A DNA stretch of 55,770 bases from an uncultured Oscillospiraceae bacterium. Its GTDB lineage: Bacteria > Bacillota > Clostridia > Oscillospirales > Acutalibacteraceae. This document shows positions 26,492-34,554 of the stretch, piece by piece. The stretch covers positions 1 to 55,770 of the forward strand of contig UQGM01000014.1 of assembly GCA_900540535.1 (NCBI GenBank). Direction: 5' to 3'. The notes below the pieces were generated by a model, which worked only from the letters and a program-made list of their open reading frames with translations, did no database searches and was not told the DNA's origin. Within the stretch, counting starts at the first letter, position 1, and each line of letters starts with the position of its first letter. The translations under genes were made by a program, and so were the position numbers.

Positions 26492-27913
26492 ATGAACCTG
26501 CCATTGGTGTTGAAACAGGGTGGGAATAATAATGCTGCATGGAAATGGATGCTTGCAACATTATTTTTGTCACAGATGTTTCCCGAATATATAGCGCCGT
26601 TCTTTACTTTAATCGGATTTGTGGTTATGAAAATTTCCTTTAAAAAGAACGGTCAGAAAGTGAGAATGGACAGTTTCGGGAAGTATGAGTTTATATTCTT
26701 GGCTTTTTATCTTTTTACGAGTGTTTACTCAAACACAAAGATATACAGTGTATTGATTGCACTTTTGTGGATGGGTATGTGTTTGGGTCAGCTGATGATG
26801 GCCAATCTCATAAACACTGAAGAAAAGCTTAAAACTGCAATGAAGTTTTTTACTGTAAGTGCGTTTATTCTTTCAATAATCGGATGCATACAGTCAGTTT
26901 CCAATATGCTTATTGATAACGGCATAATAACAAGAGGTTTTCCAAATCCGTTAACCGAACCCATAGATAATGCGTTTTATGATTTTCTCGTAGATAAGTT
27001 TGGCATTACCATTAAGGATTACGTAGATGATACACGAGCAATGGGAACTTACAGCAACCCGAATCTTTTTGTAAGCTTTCTTATTTGTGCCGCACCTTTT
27101 GCGTTTCACTTTTTCCTTAATGGGGAAAACAGACGTGAAAGAATATTTTATGGTATCGTTTCAGTTACAATCTGTGCAGGTGCAGCTGTAGCTCAGACAA
27201 GAGGGGCAATGATAGCCCTTATTATAAGTATTATTTTCCTTTTCCTTACGAACAAAAAATACTTCAAAAAAATCTTTGTGATGCTTGCCGGATTTATCTG
27301 TTTTATTCCTGCTCTGCTGTCACGTTATTATGAGCAGCTGGTTCCTTACCTTAATGAGTTCACATATATCACTCAGTCGGGAAATGTAATTAATGTTACA
27401 ATGGATTATTCCCTTTCAGTAAGGGTTAAACTTTATGCAAACCTGCTGGAATATATTTTCTCTCATTTTGGAATCTTATTTTTCGGATTGGGTGCCGGTG
27501 TTGAAAATGTATATGCACTGCTGAAAAATGAGCTGAAAATTGATGTGCCTCATGCCCACAGTATACTTCTTGAGCTCTGGGCAGAAAGCGGACTTATTGG
27601 TTTAGCGCTTTTCCTTTTGGCAGGCGGAATACTTTTTGTAAATCTTGTCAGAACCATTAAAATGAGCGAAAAGGGACGCAGTGTTGCTTTTACAGTGCTT
27701 TCATCTCTTATGGCATTTTTTATAATGGGACTTACAGATTTCATTGTGTGCTCACCGAAAATATTGCAGGTTATGTTCCTTGTTTTAGGTTTTGCCCAGG
27801 CGACGTACAGAATTTATCAGGGACGCTGGAAAAATGATAAGGTGCTTAAAACCAATATGGAAAATTCAAAGGAATTTATTACAGTAAGTGCTGATTCGGC
27901 ACCAGAGCAATAA
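26492..27913 (+). CDS. O-antigen ligase/polymerase family membrane protein
   Basis: A 473-residue polytopic membrane protein with about ten to twelve helices and a large outer loop, of the Wzy_C (O-antigen ligase) superfamily. The family motif PHAHSILLELWAESGLIGLA near residues 352-370 and TRGAMIALI upstream of the loop are recognisable. Such proteins transfer or polymerise lipid-linked glycans outside the membrane, for example in capsule or teichoic acid-like polymer assembly. The start at 26492 has GTGGAGG nine bases upstream; an extra 29 codons upstream would be AT-rich and without a ribosome site. No glycosyltransferase cluster surrounds it, so its polymer is unknown. Confidence 0.82.
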   Translation: MNLPLVLKQGGNNNAAWKWMLATLFLSQMFPEYIAPFFTLIGFVVMKISFKKNGQKVRMDSFGKYEFIFLAFYLFTSVYSNTKIYSVLIALLWMGMCLGQLMMANLINTEEKLKTAMKFFTVSAFILSIIGCIQSVSNMLIDNGIITRGFPNPLTEPIDNAFYDFLVDKFGITIKDYVDDTRAMGTYSNPNLFVSFLICAAPFAFHFFLNGENRRERIFYGIVSVTICAGAAVAQTRGAMIALIISIIFLFLTNKKYFKKIFVMLAGFICFIPALLSRYYEQLVPYLNEFTYITQSGNVINVTMDYSLSVRVKLYANLLEYIFSHFGILFFGLGAGVENVYALLKNELKIDVPHAHSILLELWAESGLIGLALFLLAGGILFVNLVRTIKMSEKGRSVAFTVLSSLMAFFIMGLTDFIVCSPKILQVMFLVLGFAQATYRIYQGRWKNDKVLKTNMENSKEFITVSADSAPEQ

Positions 27914-27925
27914 TGTTAATATGAG

Positions 27926-27951
27926 GGGCGGACTTCTTGGTTCGCCCTTTT
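27926..27951 (+). terminator. Intrinsic terminator after the O-antigen-ligase-like gene
   Basis: Hairpin GGGCGGAC-TTCTTG-GTTCGCCC followed by TTTT. Confidence 0.8.
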
Positions 27952-28004
27952 GAAATTTTAAATACAATGTAAAGTTTAAAATTAACATTAGAGGGAGTGT
28001 TAAA

Positions 28005-28868
28005 ATGACGGGAATAGAAATTTTAGGTTTAGGTTCTGTGGGAACTGCTGTATTGGCAGCGGGAGCAGCCGCATTTTTTTATTACGGAAATAATCATATA
28101 TCCTGTTCGGAATATGAATATTCTTCAAAGGAGATTCCAAAAGAGTTTGACTCAATGAAAATTTTGCATATTTCGGATTTTCACAATACCTCATTTCCGA
28201 AACACGGCGCAGAGCTTATGAAAAAATGCACCCAGTTAAAACCGGATATTACTTTTATTACCGGAGACTTAATAGATAAACGCAGAACCTCTCCGGAAGA
28301 TTTGGAAACAGCTCTGAATTTTGTCCTTTCTCTGGAAAAAATAGCGCCGGTATATTATGCACCCGGAAACCATGAAGCTGTTTCTCCTTCATATACCGAA
28401 CTTAAAAGACGTATTTTGAAAACTCCTGTAACCCTTTTGGAAAACGATTATGTCCAAATAGAAAGAAACGACGAAAAAATAAATATAGCCGGAGTTCGTG
28501 ATCCGGCATCATACTATTATGATTATGATTTCAAACATTTCAGAAGCATTTTATCCAAGGTGAAGGAATCAGCACCGGGCTTTACGGTGCTTCTGTCTCA
28601 CCGCCCAGACAGAATTGAAGATTATGCCGATTTTGGTTTTCCTCTTGTTTTTTCAGGACATGCTCACGGCGGACAGGTGCGTCTTCCATTTATAGGAGGA
28701 CTTTATGCGCCAAATCAGGGAGTGCTGCCCAAATATACAGCCGGAATTCACCGTAAGAAAAACACCTCCTTAGTTATAAGCAGAGGTCTCGGCAACAGCC
28801 GTGGTCCTGTTCGTGTGTTTAATTGCCCTGAAATTGTATCAGTTAAGCTTATTTCAGAGAATAAATAA
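28005..28868 (+). CDS. Membrane-anchored metallophosphoesterase (YkuE/YaeI-like)
   Basis: A 287-residue calcineurin-like phosphoesterase with an N-terminal membrane helix (about 5-27). All metal-ligand motifs are intact: HISDFHN (D-x-H), TGDLID, APGNHE, LLSHRPD and SGHAHGGQVRLP. The C-terminal GHAHGGQ motif and length match YkuE-type enzymes that act at the cell surface, with suggested roles on lipid-linked or nucleotide phosphates. It is separated from its neighbours by a terminator upstream and a promoter downstream. Substrate unknown. Confidence 0.88.
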   Translation: MTGIEILGLGSVGTAVLAAGAAAFFYYGNNHISCSEYEYSSKEIPKEFDSMKILHISDFHNTSFPKHGAELMKKCTQLKPDITFITGDLIDKRRTSPEDLETALNFVLSLEKIAPVYYAPGNHEAVSPSYTELKRRILKTPVTLLENDYVQIERNDEKINIAGVRDPASYYYDYDFKHFRSILSKVKESAPGFTVLLSHRPDRIEDYADFGFPLVFSGHAHGGQVRLPFIGGLYAPNQGVLPKYTAGIHRKKNTSLVISRGLGNSRGPVRVFNCPEIVSVKLISENK

Positions 28869-28913
28869 AATTTTTTTGAGATTTTCGTTAGAGGAACAAA
28901 ATAACTGTTACTA

Positions 28914-28943
28914 TTGACTTATTTGCTCATTAAATAGTAAAAT
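28914..28943 (+). promoter_or_regulatory. Predicted promoter of the GPH-family symporter
   Basis: TTGACT (28914-28919), 18-base spacer, TAAAAT (28938-28943); 44 bases upstream of the start codon. Confidence 0.6.
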
Positions 28944-28986
28944 ATTATTATGCTTTGTCGAAAAAACATATATTGGAGGAAAACTG

Positions 28987-30375
28987 ATGGATAACCAGAA
29001 GGGAAAACGCTACATGCGTTACTTTGGATATGGAATCGGAGCCGTAGGTCTTGATTTAAGCTACGGTCTGTTCTATTCATTCCTTGCAAACTATCTTACG
29101 GATGTACTTATGATGCCTGCTTTGTTCTTGCTGATACTTACGCCTTTGGCAAGAATCTGGGACGGAATCAATGACCCCATGATGGGTACTATTGTTGATA
29201 ACACAAGAACACGTTTCGGTAAATTCCGTCCGTGGATTATGACAGGTGCATGTCTTAATGCCGTAGTTCTTACACTTCTTTTCACAAACCCCGGCTTGGA
29301 GATCGGCTCCGTTTCACTTTATGTTTATGTTGCCGTAATGTACGTCCTTTGGGGTATGACAAATACCATGGCCGATATTCCCTATTGGTCAATGGTTCCC
29401 TCTTTCACAAATGATCCCAAAGAGAGAAACATGGTTGCTACAATTGCAAGAGCTTTCTCCGGTTTCGGCCAGATACTTGTAGTTGTGCTTACAGTAAGCA
29501 TGGTAAAGCTTCTCGGTGACGGAACAGAAACCAGTCCTCAAGGCTTCAGCCGCTGGGCGATGATTTCCGGATGCATACTTATTTTCGTTGCATTCATAAC
29601 CTTTATGTCCACTAAAGAAAAGAATGATGTCAGAAATGCAGAAAAGTTTTCTTTCAAAAAGGCTTACAATACAATAAAGTCAAACGATCAGCTTTTAGTC
29701 TTTATGCTCTTTGCAATTCTTTCAAATACAGGCTGGTATATGACAACAGGTCTTGGAATGTACTACTTTAAGGTTGTTGCCGGTGACAGCGGTAAAATGG
29801 GAACTTTCGGTGTATTCACCGGTGCAGGACAGGCTCTCGGACTTCTCCTTATTCCCATCTTGACCAAGTTTATGCCCAGACGCAGAGTTATCCAGATTGC
29901 TCTTTGCATTGCTGCATTTGGCTATGCGGGCATGTTCCTCTTCGGTCATCTTACAGGAAACTTTATTATATTTGCAATCTTTGCTGTTATAGGTTCAATC
30001 GGCATCGGATGTATGTTCGTTTCCCAGACAATTATGCTTGCAGATATAGTTGACTATGGTGAGTATAAAAACGGAATCAGAAGCGAATCCATCACATTCT
30101 CTATGAAAGGCTTCCTTCAGAAGATGGCTTATACTCTTCAGACAATCATTATGTTTACAGGTTTAGGTCTTTCACAGTATGACGGTTCTCTTGCAACTGC
30201 CAACTCGAATTTGTCTAAGAACACTATCACTGGTATGATGTTTATTGTACCTGCTGTATTAATAGTTGCTTCCCTTATAATCTTCACAACGAAATATAAG
30301 CTTGACCAGGCTAAGATGGAAGAAGTCAACCGTGTTTTAGCTGAAAGACAGAAGCTTGAAGCAGCTGCTGAATAA
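28987..30375 (+). CDS. GPH-family (glycoside/pentoside/hexuronide) cation symporter
   Basis: A 462-residue major-facilitator-type transporter with twelve predicted helices. The GPH signature DGINDPMMGTIVDNTRTRFG is found around residues 58-77, followed by KFRPWI, and a second conserved patch MLADIVDYGEYKNGIRSE in the second half. Such proteins import sugars or glycosides with H+ or Na+. There is no glycosidase next to it; the next gene is the lipoprotein phosphoesterase with its own promoter. Substrate not predictable from sequence alone. Confidence 0.9.
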   Translation: MDNQKGKRYMRYFGYGIGAVGLDLSYGLFYSFLANYLTDVLMMPALFLLILTPLARIWDGINDPMMGTIVDNTRTRFGKFRPWIMTGACLNAVVLTLLFTNPGLEIGSVSLYVYVAVMYVLWGMTNTMADIPYWSMVPSFTNDPKERNMVATIARAFSGFGQILVVVLTVSMVKLLGDGTETSPQGFSRWAMISGCILIFVAFITFMSTKEKNDVRNAEKFSFKKAYNTIKSNDQLLVFMLFAILSNTGWYMTTGLGMYYFKVVAGDSGKMGTFGVFTGAGQALGLLLIPILTKFMPRRRVIQIALCIAAFGYAGMFLFGHLTGNFIIFAIFAVIGSIGIGCMFVSQTIMLADIVDYGEYKNGIRSESITFSMKGFLQKMAYTLQTIIMFTGLGLSQYDGSLATANSNLSKNTITGMMFIVPAVLIVASLIIFTTKYKLDQAKMEEVNRVLAERQKLEAAAE

Positions 30376-30408
30376 AGCTCAAAATCATAAAAGTTAAGAA
30401 ATCCAATT

Positions 30409-30437
30409 AAATCCGCAGCTTTATGCTGCGGATTTTT
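30409..30437 (+). terminator. Intrinsic terminator after the symporter gene
   Basis: Hairpin ATCCGCAGC-TTTAT-GCTGCGGAT followed by TTTT. Confidence 0.9.
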
Positions 30438-30451
30438 AGCATAAAATCTTA

Positions 30452-30480
30452 TTGCATCAATGTTAATTCTGTGTTAAAAT
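30452..30480 (+). promoter_or_regulatory. Predicted promoter of the interrupted metallophosphoesterase gene
   Basis: TTGCAT (30452-30457) and TAAAAT (30475-30480), spacer 17 bases, 40 bases upstream of ATG 30521. Confidence 0.55.
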
Positions 30481-30520
30481 CAACAAATCTTTTTAAGAAA
30501 GTGAAAGGAATGATTTCAAC

Positions 30521-31684
30521 ATGCAAAAGAAAATTGTTTCAGCAGTATTGATTTTAACAGTACTTCTCGGCGTGATGTTTTCTTTTTCTTCCTGCGGAGA
30601 GAAAGAAGGCGGATTACAGACGTACAATTTTAAAGCAGATGTGCTCAGAGTCGGTATTATGAGTGATAATCAGCTTCAGCAGGAGGGAAGTTCGGAAGCT
30701 TATGCCGAATATCTCCGTAAAGGTCTTGAGCTTTTCAAAGAAAAAGACATTGATATTCTTGTAAATGCCGGAGACTTTACAGATCAGGCAACAGAGGAAG
30801 CTTATCAGAATTACAAGAAAATATTTGACAGCGTCTATGGCGAAAATGATCGTCCGATAACTTCCATGATAATGGGAAATCACGATTACTGGCTGCCCAT
30901 GTTTGTGGATTGCTGGGAGATACCTTTCAAATCAAAAATGCGCAATAGGTTTATGGAATATACGGGGGAAAAATCTCCGTGGACTCATAAGGTAATTAAC
31001 GGTTATCATTTTATTGCATGCAGTCCCACAAGCGGTGATATGGATGACAGTGCTTATGAAAAGAAGATAGACTGGCTCAAATCTCAAATAGAAATGGCAG
31101 TAAAAGAGGATTCAAACAAACCTGTTTTTGTCATTACTCATTCAAATCCCAAGGGAACGGTTAACTATAAGGACGGCGGCTGTGAAAATCTCAATGAGCT
31201 TTTCAGCCAATATCTTCAGGTAGTGTCTATTTCCGGTCATACCCATGCATCACTCATGAGTGAAAGCTCCATATGGCAGGGCGAGTATACAGCACTGAAT
31301 ACACAGTGTCTTTCATATGTATCTTCAGGTATGGGTGATGTTGTACAGGAAGATGACAGCTTTGCCGCAGATAATCCTATTGAGTTGATTATGGAAATTG
31401 AAAATGATAAAATGACTATCAGACGCTATAGTATACTTACCGGTGAAGAAGTTAAAGATCCGTGGGTTATAAAGCTTCCTGTAAATAAGGATGAGTTTAC
31501 ATACACTGATGAAAAACGTGAGGCTGAAAGTGTTGCTCCTACATGGAATGAAGGCTGGAATCTTCAGGTGACAAATGATGAAAACGGCACATGGCTTTCT
31601 TTCCCGGCAGCGGTTCATCCCGATCTTGTGGAAACGTATAAATTAGAATTCCTCAGTTCGTCCTTTAAATCACATCTATCCTAA
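30521..31684 (+). pseudogene. Lipoprotein metallophosphoesterase, 5' part of interrupted gene
   Basis: A secreted lipoprotein (lipobox ending SFSSC, Cys27) with a calcineurin-type phosphoesterase domain. Motifs are intact: GIMSDNQLQ (D-x-Q variant), NAGDFT, MGNHDYW, ITHSNPKG, SGHTHASL. After the catalytic domain (to about residue 300) comes the start of an Ig/FN3-like domain (FPAAVHPDLVETYKL), then the frame runs into foreign DNA at 31646 and ends 13 codons later. The missing end of the domain resumes in the same reading phase at 33068. The catalytic domain is complete, so the truncated 387-residue product may still be active. Interrupted by the cassette described below. Confidence 0.85.
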
Positions 31685-31890
31685 TCAAAGTAAAATAATT
31701 CTTCAAATTTTTTATCAAGGGCGATACACAAAACCAGTGCCAACTTTGCAGTAGGACTAAACTGCCCTGTTTCAATAGAACTAATTGTGTTCCGAGAAAC
31801 ACCAACCATATCCGCCAGTTGACTTTGTGATAATTTCAATTCTATCCGTGTTTCTTTTAGGCGATTTTTTAATATCAGCTTATCATCCAT
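31681..31890 (-). CDS. XRE-family helix-turn-helix regulator
   Basis: A 69-residue Cro/CI-type DNA-binding protein that is little more than its five-helix domain: KNRLKETRIELKLSQSQLAD (helices 1-2), VSRNTISSIETGQFSPT (recognition helix), then ALVLCIALDKKFEELFYFD. The ATG at 31890 is chosen (AAGGCGGTGG upstream) over a longer form that would overlap the gene before it. It follows the small membrane protein gene by 13 bases, so both share the promoter with three CAAG-type operator sites, which it most likely binds as autorepressor. This short-HTH plus membrane-protein arrangement is common in Clostridia. Confidence 0.88.
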   Translation of the reverse strand: MDDKLILKNRLKETRIELKLSQSQLADMVGVSRNTISSIETGQFSPTAKLALVLCIALDKKFEELFYFD

Positions 31891-31903
31891 ATTTGCCACC
31901 GCC

Positions 31904-32239
31904 TTACTGGATAGGGGAAGATACAATCAGGTTATAGATGTAGTATCCGGACATTATGGACACCAATATTGTATAGGCGATTGCTATCAAAAGTTCGAGC
32001 TTACGGTGAAGTTTAATATATTTCACCCAGTTGATCGTCATACTTGCGCTGAAAACAAGCGCCCATAATCCCCAGTTGACACCTCTGCCGGTAAATATCT
32101 GCGTCACAAAAAAGAGCGTCGCCAAAGCCATCTGAACTACAACTGCGCTTCTACTTGCCTGCTTTAAGACTTCTTGTTCATATACATCCTTGTTCTTATT
32201 TTCTGCTCTGCTTTTTGCTAAAATTTCATCCTTGTTCAT
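31904..32239 (-). CDS. Small membrane protein, DUF6442-like
   Basis: A 111-residue protein with a charged N-terminus (MNKDEILAKSRAENKNKD), then three hydrophobic helices (about 35-55, 60-75, 85-107), similar to the DUF6442 proteins found paired with XRE regulators. The ATG at 32239 is set by TTGGAGG 7 bases upstream; the open frame reaches further upstream only through the operator/promoter region. Cotranscribed with the downstream XRE gene. Function unknown. Confidence 0.7.
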   Translation of the reverse strand: MNKDEILAKSRAENKNKDVYEQEVLKQASRSAVVVQMALATLFFVTQIFTGRGVNWGLWALVFSASMTINWVKYIKLHRKLELLIAIAYTILVSIMSGYYIYNLIVSSPIQ

Positions 32240-32264
32240 AATGGAAACCTCCAAATTGAATTGC

Positions 32265-32337
32265 CAAGTTTTCTTGTCTGATTTTATTATAACATCACCA
32301 AGTTTTCTTGTCAATATATATCGCCAAGTTTTATTTG
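32265..32337 (-). promoter_or_regulatory. Consensus promoter with three operator-like repeats (CAAG-N4-CTTG)
   Basis: A textbook sigma-A promoter on the minus strand, TTGACA (32309-32314) and TATAAT (32286-32291), spacer exactly 17. Two identical palindromes CAAGTTTTCTTG lie at 32265-32276 (between -10 and the start codon) and 32299-32310 (overlapping the -35), and a degenerate copy CAAGTTTTATTTG at 32325-32337 upstream. Placement fits repression by the small XRE protein encoded in the same operon. Confidence 0.8.
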
Positions 32338-32381
32338 CAAAAAGCAATATTCATCTTCATATTTCGTTTATGTGCCGAAAA

Positions 32382-32412
32382 GGGCGGTAAGCTCAAAACT
32401 TGCTCACCGCCC
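32382..32412 (-). terminator. Terminator of the tnpV gene
   Basis: Hairpin with arms GGGCGGT / ACCGCCC, reading into TTTT on the minus strand, just downstream of tnpV. Confidence 0.75.
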
Positions 32413-32427
32413 TAACTACTTGTCTCG

Positions 32428-32805
32428 CTATGCGTAGATAATTTCGCTGAAAATCATATCCCTAACTCTGGACTGTATTTCATTCATTTTCTGAACCCAT
32501 AGCATTGCATTATCTGCTTTTAGTTGCTCATTCACATTTTCTTGCTCTGCAATCTGCTTTGTCAGCAGAAACAAACGCTTCTGTGCTTGCCTGTCGATGT
32601 CGGCAAGGTAGTCGTTTAGTCTGCCACTCGTAAGCAGGGTTATGTAGGTGGCTCTGCGGTATTCTTTCAGATACCGCAAGTGCCGCTGTCCCCACAAACC
32701 GATAGGCTGTTCTTTTTCGTCCGGTAAGATAAGACAAGGAATATAATAATCTCCTTGCAGTTCATACCACAGACCATTTTTATCATCGTAAATATACTTG
32801 TCCAT
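32428..32805 (-). CDS. tnpV: TnpV-like transposon-encoded protein
   Basis: A 125-residue protein matching the TnpV family carried by Tn4451-like and other Clostridia mobile elements: YYIPCLILPDEKEQPIGLWG, RHLRYLKEYRRATYITLLTS, GRLNDYLADIDRQAQ, then a helical stretch with LTKQIAEQENVNEQLKADN and an acidic/hydrophobic end (MIFSEIIYA). Its function is unknown but it is found only with mobile DNA. ATG 32805 has AACGGAGG nine bases upstream. In this window it marks the cassette as mobile, but no tnpX-type recombinase accompanies it. Confidence 0.85.
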   Translation of the reverse strand: MDKYIYDDKNGLWYELQGDYYIPCLILPDEKEQPIGLWGQRHLRYLKEYRRATYITLLTSGRLNDYLADIDRQAQKRLFLLTKQIAEQENVNEQLKADNAMLWVQKMNEIQSRVRDMIFSEIIYA

Positions 32806-33067
32806 TGAAAAATCCTCCGTTATAATATATTCGCACATACATCACAGTTCTCCGATTGCCACACTCTGTTATATCTTGTTATGAGATTTTCTTGCCCTTG
32901 CATTTGCCCTTATGAGCAGTCAGGGAAAGTGTAAACTTGTGTGTAACCGTATAAAGAGATAAGGCGAACACATTGCGATAAATCCTTTATTTTCAAGGCT
33001 TTTGGAGGATTTTATTAAAACACTGTAACCTCTGTTGAGAGGTCATAATTTACTGATATTCAAATTA

Positions 33068-33325
33068 ATATTTATCGACAATTCGGGCAATAAAGTGGTA
33101 TTTAATAAGGGTGACTCTGAAAATCCTGTTAAAGAAGAGTATATTACCTGCGTTTCTGACTTCCTGAGGGTACCCGATGAGCGTTCAAAGACGGTCAGAA
33201 TTAATCTTAAAGATTTTATAGGTGAAAACGGACTTAAAAAAGGAGAAAAATATACTGTTTCTATCACAGCATTTGAAACTTTCGGAAAAAGCAGTGAAGC
33301 AAAAACAGCAGAAATCGTTCTTTGA
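33068..33325 (+). pseudogene. 3' part of the interrupted metallophosphoesterase (Ig/FN3-like C-terminus)
   Basis: The reading phase continues the 5' part: after KL it reads IFIDNSGNKVVFNKGDS and ends ...FGKSSEAKTAEIVL, a beta-rich FN3-like domain with typical GEKYTVSITAFETFGKSS strands. There is a possible start codon at 33035 (TTG) but no convincing ribosome site, so it is probably not translated on its own. Joined to 30521-31645 it gives 460 residues. Confidence 0.8.
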
Positions 33326-33363
33326 TTTAAGTGCTTTTCACCGATATAAAAAGGTGATTTAAA

Positions 33364-34044
33364 GTGAAGTACAAAACCGAACTCCATGCACATACAAGCG
33401 AAGTGAGCAGATGTGCTCATATCTGCGGAGAAGAGCTTGTAGAGATTTATGAAAAAGCCGGATATTCAACTGTGGTTATAACAGATCATATGAGTAAACG
33501 TACTTTTCCGGTTGTAAAAAAGAGAAAATGGAACGAGTATGTAGATGATTATCTCATAGGATACAATGCCGCAAAGAAGGCCGCACAGGGCAGACTGAAT
33601 ATCATTTTAGGCATGGAAATAAGCTTTTATGAAAATGACAATGATTATCTGGTTTACGGTGTCGATGAAAAATTTCTGCGACGTCATCCCAATATGATGG
33701 AAATGGGAATAAGAAAATTCTCGGCAGTGGCAAAACGCAGCGGTCTGATAGTTGTTCAGGCTCATCCTTTCCGTGATCATATGACTGTTATAAAACCTGG
33801 AATTGTAGAGGGAATAGAGATATTCAACGCACATCCTGGACATGATTCCAGAAATGATATTGCCAGAATGTGGGCTGAAAAGTACGGCTATAAAATCAGA
33901 ACCTCGGGCAGCGATTTTCATGAAGTGCAGCATGGAGCAAGAGGCGGTATAATCACCGATTTTGAAATAAAAACAAATGAGGATTTGTTAAAAACTCTCC
34001 GTGGCGATTTCGAGCGTATTATTACTGATGATATTGAAAGCTGA
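33364..34044 (+). CDS. PHP-domain metal-dependent phosphoesterase
   Basis: A 226-residue cytoplasmic protein of the PHP superfamily. It carries the metal-site motifs ELHAHTSEVSRCAH at the N-terminus, VVITDHM (about 38-44), GMEISFYE (about 83), VVQAHPFR (about 140), and TSGSDFHEVQHGA at the C-terminus. PHP proteins hydrolyse phosphoester bonds in nucleotides, histidinol phosphate or unknown metabolites; the small size and missing extra domains rule out DNA polymerase III PHP or HisK-like certainty. It follows the interrupted gene by 38 bases, with AAGGTG before the ATG, so it would have been cotranscribed. Confidence 0.87.
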   Translation: MKYKTELHAHTSEVSRCAHICGEELVEIYEKAGYSTVVITDHMSKRTFPVVKKRKWNEYVDDYLIGYNAAKKAAQGRLNIILGMEISFYENDNDYLVYGVDEKFLRRHPNMMEMGIRKFSAVAKRSGLIVVQAHPFRDHMTVIKPGIVEGIEIFNAHPGHDSRNDIARMWAEKYGYKIRTSGSDFHEVQHGARGGIITDFEIKTNEDLLKTLRGDFERIITDDIES

Positions 34045-34077
34045 CTATGCTTTTTGACATTATAATAACAAAATATG

Positions 34078-34106
34078 ACGGATACAGTAACTTTTACTGT
34101 ATCCGT
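34078..34106 (+). terminator. Intrinsic terminator after the PHP gene
   Basis: Perfect 13-bp hairpin ACGGATACAGTAA / TTACTGTATCCGT followed by a T-rich tract. Confidence 0.92.
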
Positions 34107-34554
34107 TTTATATTTTTTTGAATCATTTAACAAACTTTTTGAGGATGTTGAAAACCCAAAATCCGTTGTTTTATTACAGGATAAAAGTCTATATTTTTAG
34201 TGGTATATGTCGCATAAAAACTTCATATACTTCGCTGGATTCTGTATTTTGCATAAAAAAATTTGAAATATTTTTTTTCGACTTAAATTTGTTGTTAAAA
34301 TAGACAAATGTTGATGGGCTAAACGCACAAAACTAACAAACATTTTCTTTGTTTTTTAATTCAATTGACTTTAACTGGAAATAAGATTATTATTTCTTTA
34401 CAAAGAACATTATAGGATGTTTGTGTTTTTGGATGAAAGCTCCAAACAAACGCGAGTTGGCATTACATTAATGTTTTTAAATCGTTATCTTTTCTTTTGT
34501 ATCTACAGCGCATTGGCGCTTTAAAGATAAATATTATTATGGAGGTGCAATGAT
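34107..34554 (+). promoter_or_regulatory. Intergenic region with promoter and long leader of a giant secreted gene
   Basis: About 450 bases without a gene. A predicted promoter TTGACT (34365-34370) and TATTAT (34388-34393), spacer 17, leaves a ~155-base leader. The leader holds hairpins GTTTG...CAAAC (about 34420-34452) and AGCGC-ATTG-GCGCT (34507-34520). No known riboswitch class was recognised. GGAGGTG at 34541-34547 sets the TTG start at 34555. Confidence 0.5.

Larger units (their letters stand above)
31646..33067. mobile_element. 1.42-kb cassette with XRE regulator, small membrane protein and TnpV
   Basis: The cassette splits a phosphoesterase gene and is flanked by a 6-bp direct repeat AAATTA (31640-31645 and 33062-33067), which codes Lys-Leu in the same phase on both sides. 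Deleting 1,422 bases (474 codons) restores a 460-residue frame. All three genes inside run opposite to the host gene, with a promoter, operators and a terminator. No transposase or recombinase is inside. The ends begin GAATTCCTCAGT and (complement) GAATATCAGT, a weak imperfect inverted similarity. TnpV is known from Tn4451-like elements. Confidence 0.8.

Noticed and set aside
31646..33061. Tn4451-like boundaries using GA dinucleotides (31646-31647 and about 33055-33056).
   Set aside because: Joining at those GA steps would shift the reading frame of the host gene, while the AAATTA repeat restores it precisely.
34394..34554. Possible cyclic-di-GMP or other riboswitch in the leader of the 34555 gene.
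   Set aside because: Hairpins are present but the conserved bases of known classes were not found.
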